DNA of 64,000 nucleotides from Sthenelais limicola. Its lineage: Eukaryota > Annelida > Polychaeta > Phyllodocida > Sigalionidae. This document shows, piece by piece, positions 1 to 11,275 of this stretch. A program made the position numbers and the translations under genes. The stretch spans positions 12,708,646 through 12,772,645 of the forward strand of contig OW804100.1 in assembly GCA_942159475.1 (NCBI GenBank), in the 5' to 3' direction. A model generated the notes under the pieces. That model saw only the letters and a list, made by a program, of their open reading frames with translations. It was not told the DNA's origin and made no database searches. Each line of letters starts with the position of its first letter. Position 1 is the first letter of the stretch.

Positions 1-188
1 GGGATGTCATCCTCACGCCAAGAGTGTATTTTGATCCCGCAATGAAAGCACTGCACCCAATCTCCAACGCCTGTGTAAAAGAACCCGTTCCTGCAACAGG
101 CAAACTTGGATAGGAAAGGATGAATCCAATGCCTAAAACTATCCAATCGGCTCTCATAGTCAGCCATGGATGGGTGTAAGGGAGCCAT
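1..188 (-). CDS. BIR-domain (IAP-like) protein, N-terminal part, cut by window edge
   Basis: An open frame starts at an ATG at 186-188 and runs off the left edge after 62 codons. The translation has the signature of a baculoviral IAP repeat: an RLDSFRHW block near residues 14-21, then GFFYTGVGDWVQCFHCG at about 35-51, then W and the DDIP acidic turn. The two cysteines of the CFHCG motif are two of the zinc ligands; the His and last Cys would lie outside the window. BIR proteins bind caspases or act in ubiquitin signalling, and IAP-like genes are known from large DNA viruses of invertebrates. Only 19 nt separate this ATG from the stop of the ATPase gene on the same strand, so it belongs to the same element. 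The BIR start is clear; whether a RING domain follows is unknown. Confidence 0.72.
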   Translation of the reverse strand, partial: MAPLHPSMADYESRLDSFRHWIHPFLSKFACCRNGFFYTGVGDWVQCFHCGIKIHSWREDDI

Positions 189-207
189 GTTGCGCTAATT
201 ATTATTA

Positions 208-852
208 TTATTCAATGTAAACCACAGGGTTCTCTCCAGGGAAGACGCTAGTCCAAAGTTTCAAGTCGGAATGATTTCGTGGTGACAGATCAACGATTAA
301 ATAGCCCCAAGGCTTGCTGGTCGCATCTTTGTACGCTTGGCGGAGAAGTCCTCCCATACCCATTTGAGCATCCAGTCGCGATATTTGTAATACATCTCTA
401 GGGTTTTTAAACAGCACGTTGTAATGCGTGTTTAGATTGATAGTTCTGCTCGATTTTCCTTGGCAGAATACATTTTGACTCAAGTAAATCACAGTCAGGT
501 TTTTGTGGTGGCTCCCTTGAGTAAACAATCGCTCTGCCTCCTTGTTGTTCACTACGTCATGCATCAAATCATCTATCACCCAAACAGCAGGCTTTCCACC
601 CGCATAGCTCATTAGGTCATTGGGCAGACCCTGAATAAATTCCACGTCGGAGGAGGAGGCCATATCATTAAACGCCTCTTGCCAAATGCCGTAAAAGTAA
701 AGCACTCTTTCAGGTGGTTGGCTAAACATGGTCGATCTGTTCTTTAAAAGTCTTTTAACAAAAAAGGATTTTCCACACCCAGTGCACCCACTCAAACAAA
801 CAGTTGTTGGGGTCTGGAAAAAGGCCTGCGGAACATCCACTACAGTCTTCAT
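208..852 (-). CDS. Packaging-type P-loop ATPase (A32/FtsK-HerA-like) of a viral-type element
   Basis: A 214-residue protein if read from the ATG at 850-852. Walker A is GCTGCGKS at residues 22-29, Walker B is VWVIDD with the acidic pair at 94-95, and a polar sensor-like YLSQN lies at 123-127. The order and spacing fit the genome-packaging ATPases of Polintons, adintoviruses and related small DNA viruses. In that family the protein pumps DNA into capsids; that role here is inference. The frame is open for 18 more codons upstream (to 906), but that part overlaps the polymerase C terminus. I prefer the ATG at 852 because it overlaps the polymerase TGA as TGATG, a typical stop-restart arrangement. 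No ATG-led alternative is better placed. Confidence 0.75.
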   Translation of the reverse strand: MKTVVDVPQAFFQTPTTVCLSGCTGCGKSFFVKRLLKNRSTMFSQPPERVLYFYGIWQEAFNDMASSSDVEFIQGLPNDLMSYAGGKPAVWVIDDLMHDVVNNKEAERLFTQGSHHKNLTVIYLSQNVFCQGKSSRTINLNTHYNVLFKNPRDVLQISRLDAQMGMGGLLRQAYKDATSKPWGYLIVDLSPRNHSDLKLWTSVFPGENPVVYIE

Positions 853-3800
853 CACGGCAAATCTATTTTCAGCAAGTGGTTGTAATCTTTTCTTATAGCC
901 TCCCACATCGCTCCGAGAAAGTTGTTCCCGACATGGTGTTTCGACTCAACGAAAGAGGCAACTTTTTTAGTCAAACCGCATGACCATATACGCTCATTTG
1001 ACAAGCAGTAAACCAAAGGCGCCTTTTGAGTGCTTTGGAGAAATTCTCTTACTTGCCTGTTTGTTTTCAGTTTAAGTAAGCAGATCTGGCGCATTACTTT
1101 CCCCATTTCCTCATACCACTCACTTTTTACTCGAATGTCTTTCAACACAGAGCGAAGGTACTCGGCGTTGGAGTAATAAAGAACCTTTCTTAATTTTTGC
1201 TCTTCGCCGTGAAACAAACAAAGAAGGTAGGAATACAGCTGCTCTGCGTTGGCGAACATGTACTCCCCCCACCTCAAGGTGCATGGGTACTCCAAAGATA
1301 AAGGATCTGACTTGTCAAACCAGCAAGTTCCGTCCTCCCCCCAGGGACACAGCACCATGTCCAAACACCGTGTCGATACACCATCGGGCAAAACTTCACG
1401 TTTACAGTAAAAGTAGCTAAAGCCATTGCGGGCTTGCTCGTAGGTGTAAATGGTGTTATTCCTCGCTCTGAAACTGCGATTCACCGCTGATCTCGATTTG
1501 CCAGTTTGCAACACCGAAGCGTACAGATCAAAGACATTATCTAATCCTCTTTTACTAATCCCCTTCGAGCTAAACTTGACCTTGTCTTCATTTTTCAAAA
1601 TGTAGGTTTTACTCGATAAGCAAAGAAGCTCCTGACCCTCAGCTTCCAGTTTAAAGGCACCTGGTTTTCTCTTGTCTCTTTTCCTGTGAGTATCGCAACA
1701 TTCTCGAGGAAACCATACGGGATCCAAATCATCGGAGCATCGATCGTATATTTCATCCAAAAATTGTTTTTTTACCTCTGGGCGAACAGATTCTTGCAAT
1801 GTTTTGGTGCTTATCGCAAAATAGAGACTGTCAGTGTCTGTCTCTCCCAAAGAAAAGTTACCTCTCCCAAGGTAATGATCAATACAGCCGTAGTAAAATT
1901 CCAGCATTCTTTTCTTGGCGTATTGCAAAATGAAAAAGCCCAAGTAAATGGGAAGATCTAGCACAATTCGCCGTTTCGCCATCTCGATCTCAAAGTAATT
2001 TTCTCCAAGTTCTGTCATTTTACGGTAAAGGGGGCTGTTCGCTTTCATCATCACTGTGTTTTTGTTGTTGGAATATATCACAGATTTGTGTTTCTCCTTG
2101 TTAAGAATGCAGCCCCCATAGGCGGAATTCCCGAGCAATTTCATTGTGTCTGCAATAATGGCTTGAGAAGGGTCACTGTCTCCTTTTAATCTAGCCTCCG
2201 TCACTTCGTTCACAAACGTGCTAAAGCACGCGGCCTTGCAAAACTCCACCACTTGGTAAATATGCGTCACTTTCAACCCCATATCCAAGTACCACTTCAG
2301 CAAAGGAGTGGCTAGCAATAGTCGCTTGGCGTGAATGCCAGAGACCAGTAACTTTCGCGGTTTCTTTGAAATATCAAAGCGCTCGCAGTGTGCTTGCATG
2401 TGCTCGCCAAACGCTTCGTAAGGCACTTTCGTCGTGCAAAATAAAGGACACATCTCACCAAAGTATGCCCTGGCTTCATCAGAGTCATCGACCGAAATAT
2501 CGACCTCTACCATTCCAAATATCCCCTCGGATTGCACTGCATTCAAAATCTCCTCTTCGGATACTTTTGACGGGTGCTTGGAATAAAACAATGGAAGGTA
2601 GCTTTTCAAAAAAGCTTTCCACTTAGGATTTGTCTTCACTTCTTTACGAATCCGACACTCCCAGTAGTTTCTCACTTCGTAGCCCCATTCTTTCAAGAGT
2701 TCTTCTCTTTCTATGGTCCGTTTCAGCTTTTTCAATCTCGCTCTCTCACCCATCTTACCGCTCATGCAAGGGCAACCGTGAAAGTAGCACCCCGATACTT
2801 CTATGATAAGGTTCTTGCCATTCTCCAGTTTGTTGCGCGAAATGCCATCCACTAAAAAGCTCCCTATCCTCACTTCCTTGCCGTAGTTGCATGCGTGCTT
2901 AATTTCCAAGGAAGGATCCTGAAAATTCAACCAATCCATCCAGGCATACATCAACATATGTCTCTGGATCTTCTCAGGCTTAAAGTCGCGATCCCTCTCC
3001 CGTCTAATGTAAAATCCCGTAGGCATCTCCTGTCCGATGGCGTACAAATACAGGGCATTGCAATCATACCCCATGATCTTTTCCACTTTCAATTCCGAGC
3101 CGGGTCTCAAGAAAGTCTCGCCGGCTATCAGTCGGCGGTTGAAAATAATGGAGGGCCCGCCAATGATATTTCTGCTAATCACCGCATACAGGTCTCTATG
3201 CTCGGGAGAAATCTTGCAGAAAAAGCTTCCATGCTCATTCCCCGATTGGTAAAGCATCTTTCGCGCGCTTCCAGGACAACTGATTGAATTCTTGAACACA
3301 TCAATACCACGACTATGGTAAAAATCCTGCAGTTTGGAGGTGGCCAGACAAAATGGCAACGTATCGTTGTTATTATAATACACAAGGTAATCCCGTAGTG
3401 TTTTCATTCCTTTCTCCCTCCAAACCTGTTGCATCTCCTCATATTCTTCTTTGGAAATATTGGAGTTTTTCAAGGTGGAATAAAAAGCCTCATGCGGCGG
3501 TAGTTGAGTGTCATTCAATTTATCAGCACTGGTAAGGTATTCGTATGGAAAGTATTTCTTTGACAGCTCGCCGTCCACCCCAAACGCCGTGAGAAACTGG
3601 GCATAGGAACAGCCAGGCGCTAAAAAATTGGCAATGTCCATAAATTTCAAGCGCTCGTTCTGAACCACAAGATAGCTGTTATTTCGCTTGGCTACGAAAT
3701 TTTTCCTATCGTTGAAATTCATGTGCTTAAAGAATAGTTCCTTCACCAAATTAATGTCGTAATTCGATGAATTAAACCCAAACACAGGCAACACACTCAT

Positions 3801-6800
3801 GTAATCCTCAAATTTCTCCTTCAGCCTCACAAGGTATCGGTGCATTACTTTCTTTGAGCGGTTCTCGTCCACTTCGGTTTCAACAAACCGAGCTTCTTCT
3901 AATTCTCCATCCTCCTCCTCCTCCTTCTCCTCCTCCTCCTCATGATCCTCCTCCTTGTCCTCCTCATGATCATAATCATCATCATTGCTAGCATCATCCA
4001 TAGTTTCAGGTACCTGCCAAAATGCCAACTGTCGTTCCAACTCCAAAGTCACCTTTTGCCATTTTTGTTTAGCAAGGGCAAACGATGTTTCTTGCAATAA
4101 ATGCAAGTAAGAAAACATGCTCCCTAGCAGCTCATCAAGGTTTTCCTCCACAAAACACAAAGGCTCTGTGTAGCCCTCAATATTCGAACACACACTCACA
4201 GAAATAGGTTTGTGGTTTTGCACCCAAACTAACTTTTCTGAATTCTGTTCGTGTGTCGTGGCCAATATCGACTCAAAATCAAATGCAGCAAACCACGAGA
4301 ATGTAATATCATCGCTGCATATCCCAACGTCTTCCAGGTCTTCGAAAACGGTCTTGCTCGGGCAGTAAACTCCCCCACGAAGCTGGAATTTCGTCTGCGC
4401 TAAGCAAACCAACCGATGCCTTGTCAAGTCGGTTTTGTGTTTAAATATCCGCTGACATGTTTCACACTCAAACTTTTTGGCAAAGCTTTTAAAATCCGAA
4501 ATATAGCTCAAGTGATCCTCATAAAGGTTCAAATACAACACAGAATTAAACTTTTCATGCGATAAATATCTCACAAGCACGGCGCCATTGGGTTGTAAAT
4601 CATATACCTGTAAACAAACACTAAAACACTGCTCAAAATCGGAAAACTCCTCCATGAGCAAGCCTTTGTATAAAGCCGGGTCTTCGTCCAAGGCTACATT
4701 CAAAACACTTTCATTGTATTGCCGCCATTCTCTATACAACCTCTCTGCAAAGGTGTCTAAATGTTCAAATTCGCAGCCCATATGCAAGGCCAAGGCCCGA
4801 AAGGCACAAAGTTTGTCTTTAATCGGATATCGATGTCTGGAATTGGGTTTGGTATCCAAAGTAATCACACTTGTCTTTCGGCGGAGATAATCCGGGCAAA
4901 GACCGCGACCTAACGGCCAATTGGTTAGTGTTACAAAGTAGTTTACATTCAAAACCATCACAGGCTTCCATTTGGAATTAGGCCTCATTTGCCTAATGAG
5001 CTCATCAACGTCCAAGTTAATTAATCGCTCTTTCAACTTATCAAAGTCCTTGTGTTTGGATATGTACATTGGTTCATCAAATAAAGACGCGTTCGAAAAA
5101 GGGACAAAATAACGATATTCTCCCGTCTCGCTATGCCTCAATAAAATACCTAAAGACACATCAATTTTACAAGTCTGGTCTAATTCAGTAGACATGCTAT
5201 CCACTTGACTTTCAAACACAGCCGGAGTCAAATCATCCACTGGAAAGTTAAACACAATGGATAAATCACCTCTTGCGTGATTCCGTAACACATGGCCTCT
5301 ATTTGCATTAAACACCTCTTCCATAGCGGGATCATCAAAGGGCGAGTTTTCAGGATCCCAAGGCTCTGGTTGAAGTTCGCCGCCTCTTCCATGCAGTCGA
5401 CCTCGGTGTAAGTAAAGAGCACGTCTATTTGCAAATTTTTCATCACACGTACGACACCTATAGGTCCTGTTGTGAAGACGAGCGTGATGAATGGCATCGG
5501 CTTTGGACAAGGGCTTGTAGCCGCAATCTCCACAAGGCTTTAGGCGAAGTTTGCAAGTCACCTCATGCCGTTGACAATTATACTTGCGCTTAAATGGCTT
5601 TTCGCAATACTGACACAAAATAAAACGGGGTGGTTTCTGTAAGGAAAAAAGAAAGATTATAAAATAAAAAATCAATTTCTCAATAACGTATGACTTTTAT
5701 TTTCTTAAGTAAAGTATTTACTTTTCCCATATGTATGTTTTCCTTATCCTCCTCCTCCTCCTCCTCCTCCTCCTCATGATCCTCCTCCTCCTCATGATCC
5801 TCCTCCTCCTCATGATCCTTCTCATGTAAGATTTTAGAAGCCTTATCATCAACCATCACCACTTCATCATCATCATCATTGCCATAATCCATTTCTTCCT
5901 CAGGAGCAAAGGAAAGGGAAAAGCACTTCCCCAAATTATGCATGGCAGAAGTCTTGGAATTAGATTCAACCATTAATCCGCATTTGTCACAAAGCTCCTA
6001 AAATATAAAAAAATAAATTGTAGAGCCACTTTCAACATTTTTTGTATTTTTCAGAAAAAAATCAAGACAGGAATTTTACCTGAGCTCGCGACTGGAATGT
6101 CTCATCAACCTTCACAGCCTCCTCCTCCTCCTCCTCCGCCACCACCTCCTCCGCCGCCACTACCTCCTCCACAACGCCCTCCTGCGGCGCCAGCGGCGGA
6201 AGTACAACAGACTCTCTTGAACCCTCGTCGCATGATGAAATGGGACTGTAAAGCACTGAACCAGCCAGGGGCACTTGAACCACCCCCTTCTTCTCCGCGT
6301 TCACTTCAAGTGGTTTCTTCCCTGTACCTTCTCCCCCAGAAAATGTAGTTTGTTCGGCTAACTATTAAATAAAAATATACATTGTAATTCTCATCTCTTA
6401 GTTATATTTTTTAAACAGAATATTCTACTAAAGCCTAATAAAGCCCGAAGTTACCTGCTGTTCCAAGGCATTCAATATATCCAAATCGCTTGGTACATTG
6501 TCCATTTTATCTATTCCATACTCCTCAATAATGGACTGTAGTGTGGGAGCCTCAATCTCTGTAGTGTGGAAATCAATCTCTGATATATCCAGCGGAATAG
6601 ACAAATCTAACGGTGACAAATCCCCCTCTTCAGGTACACTCACAGGCAAATGAGCCGGTAAGGGTGCAGCAGCAGCAGCAGCAGGAGCAGCAGCAGGAGC
6701 AGCAATTGCACTCAATTCATGAGTAGTCGTTGGAAGCTATAGAGAAAAAAAAAAAAAAAAAATTCACTCTAATCAACTCACTGTAATCAGTTCTTCACTT

Positions 6801-7105
6801 TTCACTAATGCAGTCAATATAAAATATAAAAATAGCTCACCATACAAAAAGTACTCCTCTCCCTATTAGCTGCTTCCATCTACAATATCATAACATAGAC
6901 ATAGTAAAAATAAAATCACAACAGTATTCCCAAAAGGCATAATTCCAAGGTCGTAATTCCAAACTCCAGGGGCACTCACTTGTCGTAAATAAGCCATTTG
7001 TCCTTGAACATACTTATGCCGCTCTATTCCTCGTTCAAGAGCCCAAAAGTATAATTGCACTGCATCGGAAAATTGAGTAACTTCCTCATACGTAACTTCT
7101 TCCAT
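852..7105 (-). CDS. Protein-primed family-B DNA polymerase, spliced, six exons
   Basis: Inferred exons (minus strand) are 7105-6980, 6879-6841, 6736-6455, 6361-6080, 5997-5722 and 5636-852. All five introns (82-104 nt) are GT-AG and phase 0, giving about 1,929 residues. The last exon carries three C2H2-type zinc fingers at its start and a fourth further in. It also holds the exonuclease motifs (FDFES near 4.27 kb, FGFNSSNYD near 3.77 kb, YYNNND near 3.37 kb) and the polymerase motifs GYDCNALYLYA (3.06 kb), LLGNSAYGG (2.13 kb) and the catalytic DTDS (1.83 kb). Between the first two polymerase motifs is a cysteine-containing EVSGCYFHGCPC block resembling the endonuclease-like insert of animal PolB elements. 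Exons 1-5 encode an acidic, low-complexity N terminus (Ala-rich, then Glu/Asp runs) with no recognised fold. All catalytic motifs are intact. The polymerase is sure; the exon chain rests on splice signals and frame only. Confidence 0.8.
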
Positions 7106-7202
7106 GGTCAAATGTTTTTTTCAAATTAATCACGCGCTCTTTTTCCACCATATATATATATATGTACAATGTAACATATGACCAACTCCACCTGGTGAGG
7201 TA
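7106..7202. promoter_or_regulatory. Shared divergent promoter region
   Basis: This 97-bp gap separates the start of the minus-strand polymerase gene from the ATG of the plus-strand orphan gene. It contains a palindromic tatatatatata run (about 7151-7162) that could act as a TATA box on either strand. Role inferred from position. Confidence 0.45.
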
Positions 7203-8123
7203 ATGAGGCAATACATTTCGCTGGGTTTATTTAAAGAAAGATCGAGCGTCGCCCGACTCAAAACAAACAGTCTCCTCAACGCAATGGGTCCATACAGATA
7301 TAGATATCTCAATCGCATTCGAAATGCGCAGAAAAAAAAAGCCATGGAAAACCCACGTAGAACACTACAAATTCTGCAAGAATTCATACGCGATAACGCA
7401 GGGGTTCAATTCAACATCTGCAGTGGAGATAAAGCAAATGCTATAGCAAATGCTTGCCTATCAAACGGGGAAGAGTGGCGCCCTGTTAAAAGCGCAGGAC
7501 TCAAAATTCTATTCATTAAAAAGGATACCAATTTCATCTCACATAGAGCCTTCCACGACTTCGGAACACACTATAAACTTGTGCTAGTGCAAAAATTATT
7601 CAAACAAACCAAAGAGTTCTTTATTCCTCCTGGAACCTTTTTGGAATATACAGGATTTACCAATGAGTGCCCATTCAACTCAGCAATCATATTCATCGTC
7701 ACATTAAAGACCAAAAGATTGAATAATTTCAACGCAGCTGAAGTTCTCCCCGTCCTCTCGACAGGAAATACATGCTCACACAGTCGATTAATGCTAATGT
7801 TCAGTCAAAGAAAGGAAGAATACCCAGATACACTCATTTCACACCAATACCCGGACGATTGGAAAATACAACTCAGAAGGCAGGGAAAAAGCCATGTGTC
7901 CTGTTACTGCGGAAAACAATTCCCATTAGACGATATGGATATATGGGATGACAACTGCTGTGACGATCTTAATCTAAAGCACATATTTCTAGCATTTGAA
8001 ACGCCATTCTACCCTCACACAATTTGCGCACGTTGTCATTGTTGTTTCGAATCAAATAGCAAAAGTAATTTATATCTACCAATATCCACCCCATACCCAT
8101 CCACGTCAAATGACACTAACTAA
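7203..8123 (+). CDS. Orphan protein of the viral-type element (306 aa)
   Basis: A single open frame from an ATG at 7203, transcribed away from the polymerase gene. I do not recognise the family. The N terminus is basic (RYRYLNRIRNAQKKKAMENPRR region, residues ~30-55). The middle is hydrophobic and beta-like. The C-terminal third has a cluster of cysteines and histidines (CYCG near residue 238, then paired Cys, then CARCHCC near 280) that could bind zinc. An AATAAA signal follows 113 nt after the stop. The length, intact frame and placement against the polymerase promoter suggest a real gene of the element, perhaps a structural or DNA-binding protein. That is inference only. Confidence 0.6.
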   Translation: MRQYISLGLFKERSSVARLKTNSLLNAMGPYRYRYLNRIRNAQKKKAMENPRRTLQILQEFIRDNAGVQFNICSGDKANAIANACLSNGEEWRPVKSAGLKILFIKKDTNFISHRAFHDFGTHYKLVLVQKLFKQTKEFFIPPGTFLEYTGFTNECPFNSAIIFIVTLKTKRLNNFNAAEVLPVLSTGNTCSHSRLMLMFSQRKEEYPDTLISHQYPDDWKIQLRRQGKSHVSCYCGKQFPLDDMDIWDDNCCDDLNLKHIFLAFETPFYPHTICARCHCCFESNSKSNLYLPISTPYPSTSNDTN

Positions 8124-8235
8124 AAAGCGCAAAGGATGCACCCAAAAAGGGCCCGAGATTAACGTAGGACTTTATACGCTTTATACGTATGTGCTTTATG
8201 CTATATACCCAATTCAAATGGATAAACCATGTTCA

Positions 8236-8241
8236 AATAAA
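8236..8241 (+). terminator. Polyadenylation signal AATAAA of the orphan gene
   Basis: Canonical AATAAA 113 nt downstream of the stop at 8123, in an otherwise non-coding A/T-rich stretch. Assigned by position. Confidence 0.4.
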
Positions 8242-8493
8242 GGATTTCTATACACTTCATCTCTTGTTACACACCATCTCTTGTTACACACCATCTCTCG
8301 TGTACCCTCTCACCTCCATCCATGTAACAGCCCAACAAAAGCATACAATCACCCATCCAAACACCCCCTCTTCCCCACCCTTATACACACTTAATCCCCA
8401 AGTACATATACATAGGCAAAGACACCAATCTCTCCCCTCTCCTCTCCACACCACCACCACCACCACCCTCTCCCCCACCCATATCCCCCTACC
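8242..8493. repeat. Pyrimidine-rich low-complexity stretch with CCA microsatellite
   Basis: C/T/A-rich sequence with a short tandem of catctcttgttacacac (about 8268-8300) and a (CCA)n run at 8449-8468. The long frames here are compositional and I see no gene. Confidence 0.6.
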
Positions 8494-8590
8494 AACGCGC
8501 TACGCGCGCCCACGCGTCTCTACTGCGTCTACCGCGCGCCCTCTCACCGCGTCTACCGCACGCTGCCTGCCGCGCCGCGCGCCGCGCGAG
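8494..8590. other. CpG-rich GCGC/CGCG cluster
   Basis: About 100 bp packed with ACGCGC, CGCGCG and GCCGCGCG words, in sharp contrast to the A/T-rich flanks. It lies just beyond the orphan gene, so it may be the end of the viral-type element, a CpG-rich regulatory block or an unrelated insertion. I could not identify a terminal inverted repeat because the other end of the element is outside the window. Confidence 0.5.
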
Positions 8591-11275
8591 AAAATGAGTA
8601 ACCTGTCAATCAAATCGACCAAAATCTCTACCATTTCCTACCATTACTCACAAAATCTCGGGTTGACGGTGGTGAGTACTACTACTCCTTTCTGTGTCAT
8701 TTTCTCTGTCTCTCTCTCTCTCCCTTCTTCTCTATCTCTATTTCCTGGGTATGATCATAAACTGCCGCCCTCTCAGCTCTCCCGCCCTTGATATAACACT
8801 TCAATGTGTTGATGAGGACGTAAAGCAACCAATCTCACTCACTCACTACAGATCGAGGGGACAGGTATACCCAAATGATTTTCATATATATGTGATGCTG
8901 CTGTATAATTGAAAGTGATGCATTGTATCGTCGGTAATGTATAGTTCACAACCACCTAGGTACTGACTATCTGTTACTAATTTCACTCTGATAATGTGAT
9001 ATTGCCATCACAGTTTGATAAGCCACTTATAAAACTCTATTTGAAGAATTCATTGTAAATATTAACGGACATTCAATAAACGGAGTTGTTGGGGCTCCAC
9101 TGAAATGAACAAACATCACTTAGCAATACGGTAAACCACATATTTAATTTTATATAGAAAAGAAAAGACGCGAAATCCACCATGGATGTTTACACACGTT
9201 GCCCAGTAAAATTACTCGTTACACCATAAGAACACTCTCATTACTACGTTCGAAAATACTAATATGAACATTACTATTACAAAGCACGTTATCATTCAGG
9301 GTATATCAACTTAGAAGAACAATATTACATTGAATACATCGATACGAACAAAAGCAAGGCACGTGGCTTTCCTACATTGAACTTTATCCATATACTGATA
9401 GTCCCTATAGATCTATAGCCTGATGAAAATGAAAGATACTGGTACTCCTTTAAAAAAAAGGAATGAATGACATTCAAGAGACAAATTTACAAGATTAATT
9501 CATGTTATCCACTTACCTGTGTGAACGGTTGAGCCTCTAACGTATATATTCTAATTTGAGTTCGTTCTTTCAATATTTATCCTTAAACATGTATGTGTAT
9601 AATAAAACACATGTCTCCTGACTGTACCATCGTAATGTAACAGTGGATATAACATGCCTAGCCAAGGCGTCTTTTTAGTTTCAACGTTTCTCTCCCTCTA
9701 CTTCATGTATGCATACCTTAGATACTAGAAGTGAGTCAATCCACCGAGACGGAGAGATCGGGACGATTTTATCAAGGTTTTGGTATTAATTTTAAGCGGT
9801 ATCAGGAATGTTGACGATGGTACAAGGATTCTCTTACAAGAATAAATAATTATAAGTATATCTATCTGATGAAAAGCCAATACGATGTAAGTTATTGTTA
9901 TTAATTGATCAGAATCTATGTTGACATTTTGGAATCTTAGGAGCTGTTGAGGCTTTATTGAAAATAAAATGAATCATCTTGACTGTATACATGTACGTTC
10001 CGATTAGGTCCCAAAATATTTATTGGGGGCCTGTTGTATAAGCTAGTACCCACCAACAAATTCTAACAGGGGCCTAGTGTCTTAAATGCTGATATTTCAA
10101 ATAAAAAGAAAGGGAATGTTATGTTTTCTCTTCTATTTCCTAAAAATAACAGTAAAAATACCGTTTTGGTGCATTGGACCTCCATATTTTTATATCTTTT
10201 ACAATGCGCCAGTTGTGCACCGTGAGATACGCATACCTATATACAGATTGACTAGTATATTGGATAGAGCCACAATAAACAACCTCAGATCCAAGTTAAT
10301 GGTATCAGTTGTCTATCAGTTTATTCGGGGTCAATTAGCTCAATTTTATCAGCTACAATACTCACTAGAAGATAACGTCGTGGGTGTGCTATCGTGTAAC
10401 GAGTAAGAAATATAATCATTCTAAAAATGGAATCTTTATTAATTACTATACGTGGTTCCCCGTTGAGAGGATATCCCCCCTAGACATTTCCCCAAGGACC
10501 TTTCCCCCACAAAAAATTTCACCTAGGACATTTCCGCCCTAGGACCTTTCCCATTATGGATTTAACATTATGGTAGAATAGATAGGGAAGAGTGGAGTAC
10601 ATGGGAAATATAGCTGATGAAAATGAGGGTGTGGGACATATAAATCGCATGATACGATAAGATGTTCAGCTGTGAGGGATCTATGGAAGGAGAAGACGTG
10701 CCCAAATTTTCTGCATCTTCAGCTTTGGAATTGGAGGTCCTATTGTGCATTGGGGCGGGGGGGGGTCTAATTATTGAGATAACATTCCTGCCCCTAGAAT
10801 TCTAATCTCGACCTCAAACTATAGCGACCAAGATTATACTACCCAACTCAACCATGACCCTCTCTAAATATAATGTGAAACTACCATCCTCCTGATGAAG
10901 GGCCACATATGCCCGAAAGCTTGAGAAACTAATAAAACTAACACCAACTTTATTACGTTCTTCATAAGTTACATCTATTAAAAATACTTCGGCCAACCCG
11001 ATATACAGCGAGCCCCTTCCCCTTCGACTAAATATAATGTTGTAAGCAAAAGTGTGAGAATATCTGTATGAAACTGCTGGACAGATGGCGGCAATTTTCG
11101 ACATTATGATACTTTGCCGAAGAGGGATGCCAATCCATTACCTAGTATAACCAATTCTTTCCCCCAAAAAACAAGAAGAAGGGGATACAAGGGGATACAT
11201 CCAAAATTTTCGCCTCATATCATCCTTCCCACCTAGCTTCCTAAGACATATGCAGGGCCAGAGAGCAGGCACTGA
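8591..11275. other. Non-coding region, no recognisable gene
   Basis: Mostly A/T-rich unique-looking sequence. It includes a short degenerate tandem based on cctaggacatttcc at about 10470-10555, a G10 run near 10755, and a hammerhead-core-like motif at 10892-10918 (separate entry). From about 11250 the sequence matches the flank of the tRNA satellite (ggagcaggcactga motif). The short open frames have no family resemblance or coding bias that I can see. Confidence 0.5.
10892..10918 (+). ncRNA. Hammerhead-ribozyme core-like motif (probable relic)
   Basis: CTGATGA (10892-10898) is followed by a GGGC/GCCC stem (10900-10903 with 10911-10914, 7-nt loop) and then GAAA (10915-10918). This is the order of the conserved hammerhead core with stem II. 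Hammerheads are known in the terminal repeats of Penelope-like elements. I could not find a convincing stem III and cleavage U-H followed by a strand pairing with stem I, so a relic or chance match is likely. Confidence 0.25.

Noticed and set aside
6097..6348. Plus-strand Pro-rich frame
   Set aside because: Antisense of the Glu/Val-rich exon 4 of the polymerase gene; poly-Pro is the reverse of the GAG-type codon run.
10892..10918. Functional hammerhead ribozyme
   Set aside because: Core and stem II fit, but I could not find stem III, the cleavage position and a closing stem I, so it is listed only as a relic-like motif.
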